A stretch of 5,255 bases of DNA from Thermoplasmata archaeon (GTDB lineage Archaea; Thermoplasmatota; DAOVMN01). How positions within the stretch are numbered: the stretch's first letter is position 1; every line of letters begins with the position of its first letter. Location of the stretch: NCBI GenBank assembly GCA_030630685.1, contig DAOVMN010000190.1:1-5255 (forward strand), written 5' to 3'. The position numbers and the translations under genes are program-made. The notes beneath the pieces were generated by a model. It was not told the DNA's origin and did not search any database. It saw nothing but the letters and a program-made list of their open reading frames with translations. Shown here one piece after another: positions 4,362 through 5,255 of this stretch.

Positions 4362-5255
4362 TTAAACAATCTCGATAGTCGCCCTGCCCAGGATATTGCC
4401 CGCCTCGAGGGCATGTATGGCCTCTTCGAATCTGTCCAGTGCATATTCCTTGTTGGTTACCAGCAAATCCAGATCGACAGTATTGGTTTCTACCGCTTCC
4501 ACGACCTCTCGCATCTCGTTCATGGGGCAGGCCCAGGTACCGTTAATGGTCAGGTACTTGTCCATGATCTTCTGGTTCAGGAAATTGGAGACAGGTTTAG
4601 GCGGCCAACCCACCTGGATGATGGTTCTATTCTTGCTGATAGCCTCGACCGCAACAGGGAACGTATCGGGAACCCCGGAGCAATCTACCGCCAGGTCTAC
4701 CTGGAACCTGTCCTCTGATAGGTGTGACGAAATGTGTTTGGCTAAAGCCGAGATCGCCTTTGCCCTGTCCCTTCCTCTGAGCTCGTTGATTGCAATGTTG
4801 CCCTCCTCGAAATATGTCCTGGAATTTACCGTGTGTGTGGCACCGAGTTTTTTCGCCCACTCGAGCTTTTCATCAAAGATATCCACCACGACGACGTTCT
4901 TGGCCTGGAAATACCGTGCTGCGAGATTGATCGTCGGACCTCCCACACCTCCGGCACCGAACACGATCACATTCTTACCATGCAGCCAATGTGTTTTTCG
5001 GTCTGTCAGCTCTTTTGTGGAAGCACTCAGGAATATGTGTGGAGGAACCGACCTGCTCTTCAATGCATGAAAGGGTGTCGATACCGCATCCGGAATGATG
5101 CATGCCTCGTCCAATGGCACTTTTTTGTCGATCTTGAATGTATATCTCGCCGGTACCACTATTCGCTCTGCATTACCTCCGTGTACGCCGTGACCGATAA
5201 AGACCGATTTTTTGCATCTGTTCGTAAGACCCTCCTTGCAAGCGCTGCAGCTCTC
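4362..5255 (-). CDS. had: Zn-type medium-chain dehydrogenase, probable 6-hydroxycyclohex-1-ene-1-carbonyl-CoA dehydrogenase (5' end missing)
   Basis: The frame stays open to the right edge, giving 297 residues without a start; full Had proteins have about 360, so the N-terminus with the catalytic-zinc cysteine is off the window. Had/BamQ oxidises 6-hydroxycyclohex-1-ene-1-carbonyl-CoA to the 6-oxo compound with NAD+. At the edge the protein reads C-x2-C-KEGLTNR-C, the last three ligands of the structural-zinc lobe; the first cysteine should be the codon just outside. Then come HGVHGGNAERIVVPAR, like the HGGFASHIVVPAR stretch I recall from Had, and PDAVSTPFHALK, like its DAVTTPYQA stretch. The Rossmann motif is VIVFGAGGVGG, and the acidic residue in VVVVDIFDEK favours NAD over NADP. 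A GTG at 5159 is not the start, since conserved sequence lies before it. The order dehydrogenase then hydratase matches bacterial benzoyl-CoA operons. A dehydrogenase for another cyclic or hydroxyacyl-CoA substrate is the main alternative. Confidence 0.72.
   Translation of the reverse strand, partial: ESCSACKEGLTNRCKKSVFIGHGVHGGNAERIVVPARYTFKIDKKVPLDEACIIPDAVSTPFHALKSRSVPPHIFLSASTKELTDRKTHWLHGKNVIVFGAGGVGGPTINLAARYFQAKNVVVVDIFDEKLEWAKKLGATHTVNSRTYFEEGNIAINELRGRDRAKAISALAKHISSHLSEDRFQVDLAVDCSGVPDTFPVAVEAISKNRTIIQVGWPPKPVSNFLNQKIMDKYLTINGTWACPMNEMREVVEAVETNTVDLDLLVTNKEYALDRFEEAIHALEAGNILGRATIEIV

Noticed and set aside
5192..5208. GACCGATAAAGACCGAT as a further copy of the CGGTC operator
   Set aside because: It is a short direct repeat, lacks the inverted 18-bp layout, and lies inside conserved dehydrogenase coding sequence.

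Overview
The window looks archaeal. Two ATPase genes of an archaeal family (AAA_14/DUF4143 type) each have a TATA box centred about 26.5 bp upstream of an ATG, the geometry of leaderless archaeal transcripts. The one gene that follows another in an operon has instead a GGTGAT-type Shine-Dalgarno site. Stops used are TGA and TAA, and base composition is moderate. I infer a euryarchaeal or Thermoplasmatota-like anaerobe, but no marker gene here fixes the phylum.

Layout, left to right. Positions 58-957 (minus) hold a DUF4143-type AAA ATPase that stops early, before its usual C-terminal nuclease-like domain. Upstream of it, at 992-1075, lie three 18-bp inverted-repeat sites at an exact 33-bp period, abutting its TATA box. 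Positions 1203-1412 (plus) hold a decayed C-terminal piece of a formylglycine-generating-enzyme-like (SUMF1/FGE-sulfatase) domain. It is followed by about 300 bp without a credible gene, except for a strong four-run G-quadruplex motif. Positions 1715-3277 (minus) hold a complete second DUF4143-type ATPase, which carries an insertion of about 85 residues made of a G-rich hexamer repeat. Positions 3329-3577 hold at most a small membrane-peptide ORF.

The right-hand third is a metabolic operon on the minus strand, read from the right edge. A medium-chain zinc-type dehydrogenase, 5' incomplete, resembles 6-hydroxycyclohex-1-ene-1-carbonyl-CoA dehydrogenase (Had/BamQ). After a 16-bp gap comes a crotonase resembling cyclohexa-1,5-diene-1-carbonyl-CoA hydratase (Dch/BamR). 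Together they would hydrate the dienoyl-CoA made by benzoyl-CoA reductase and then oxidise the alcohol, the two steps before ring-opening hydrolysis. The third partner of that module (Oah/BamA) is not in this window.

The left two thirds read as accessory, turning-over DNA (two paralogous ATPases, a gene remnant, expanding repeats) next to a catabolic operon. The best candidates for something undescribed are the triple 33-bp-period operator array and the hexamer-repeat insertion inside the second ATPase.
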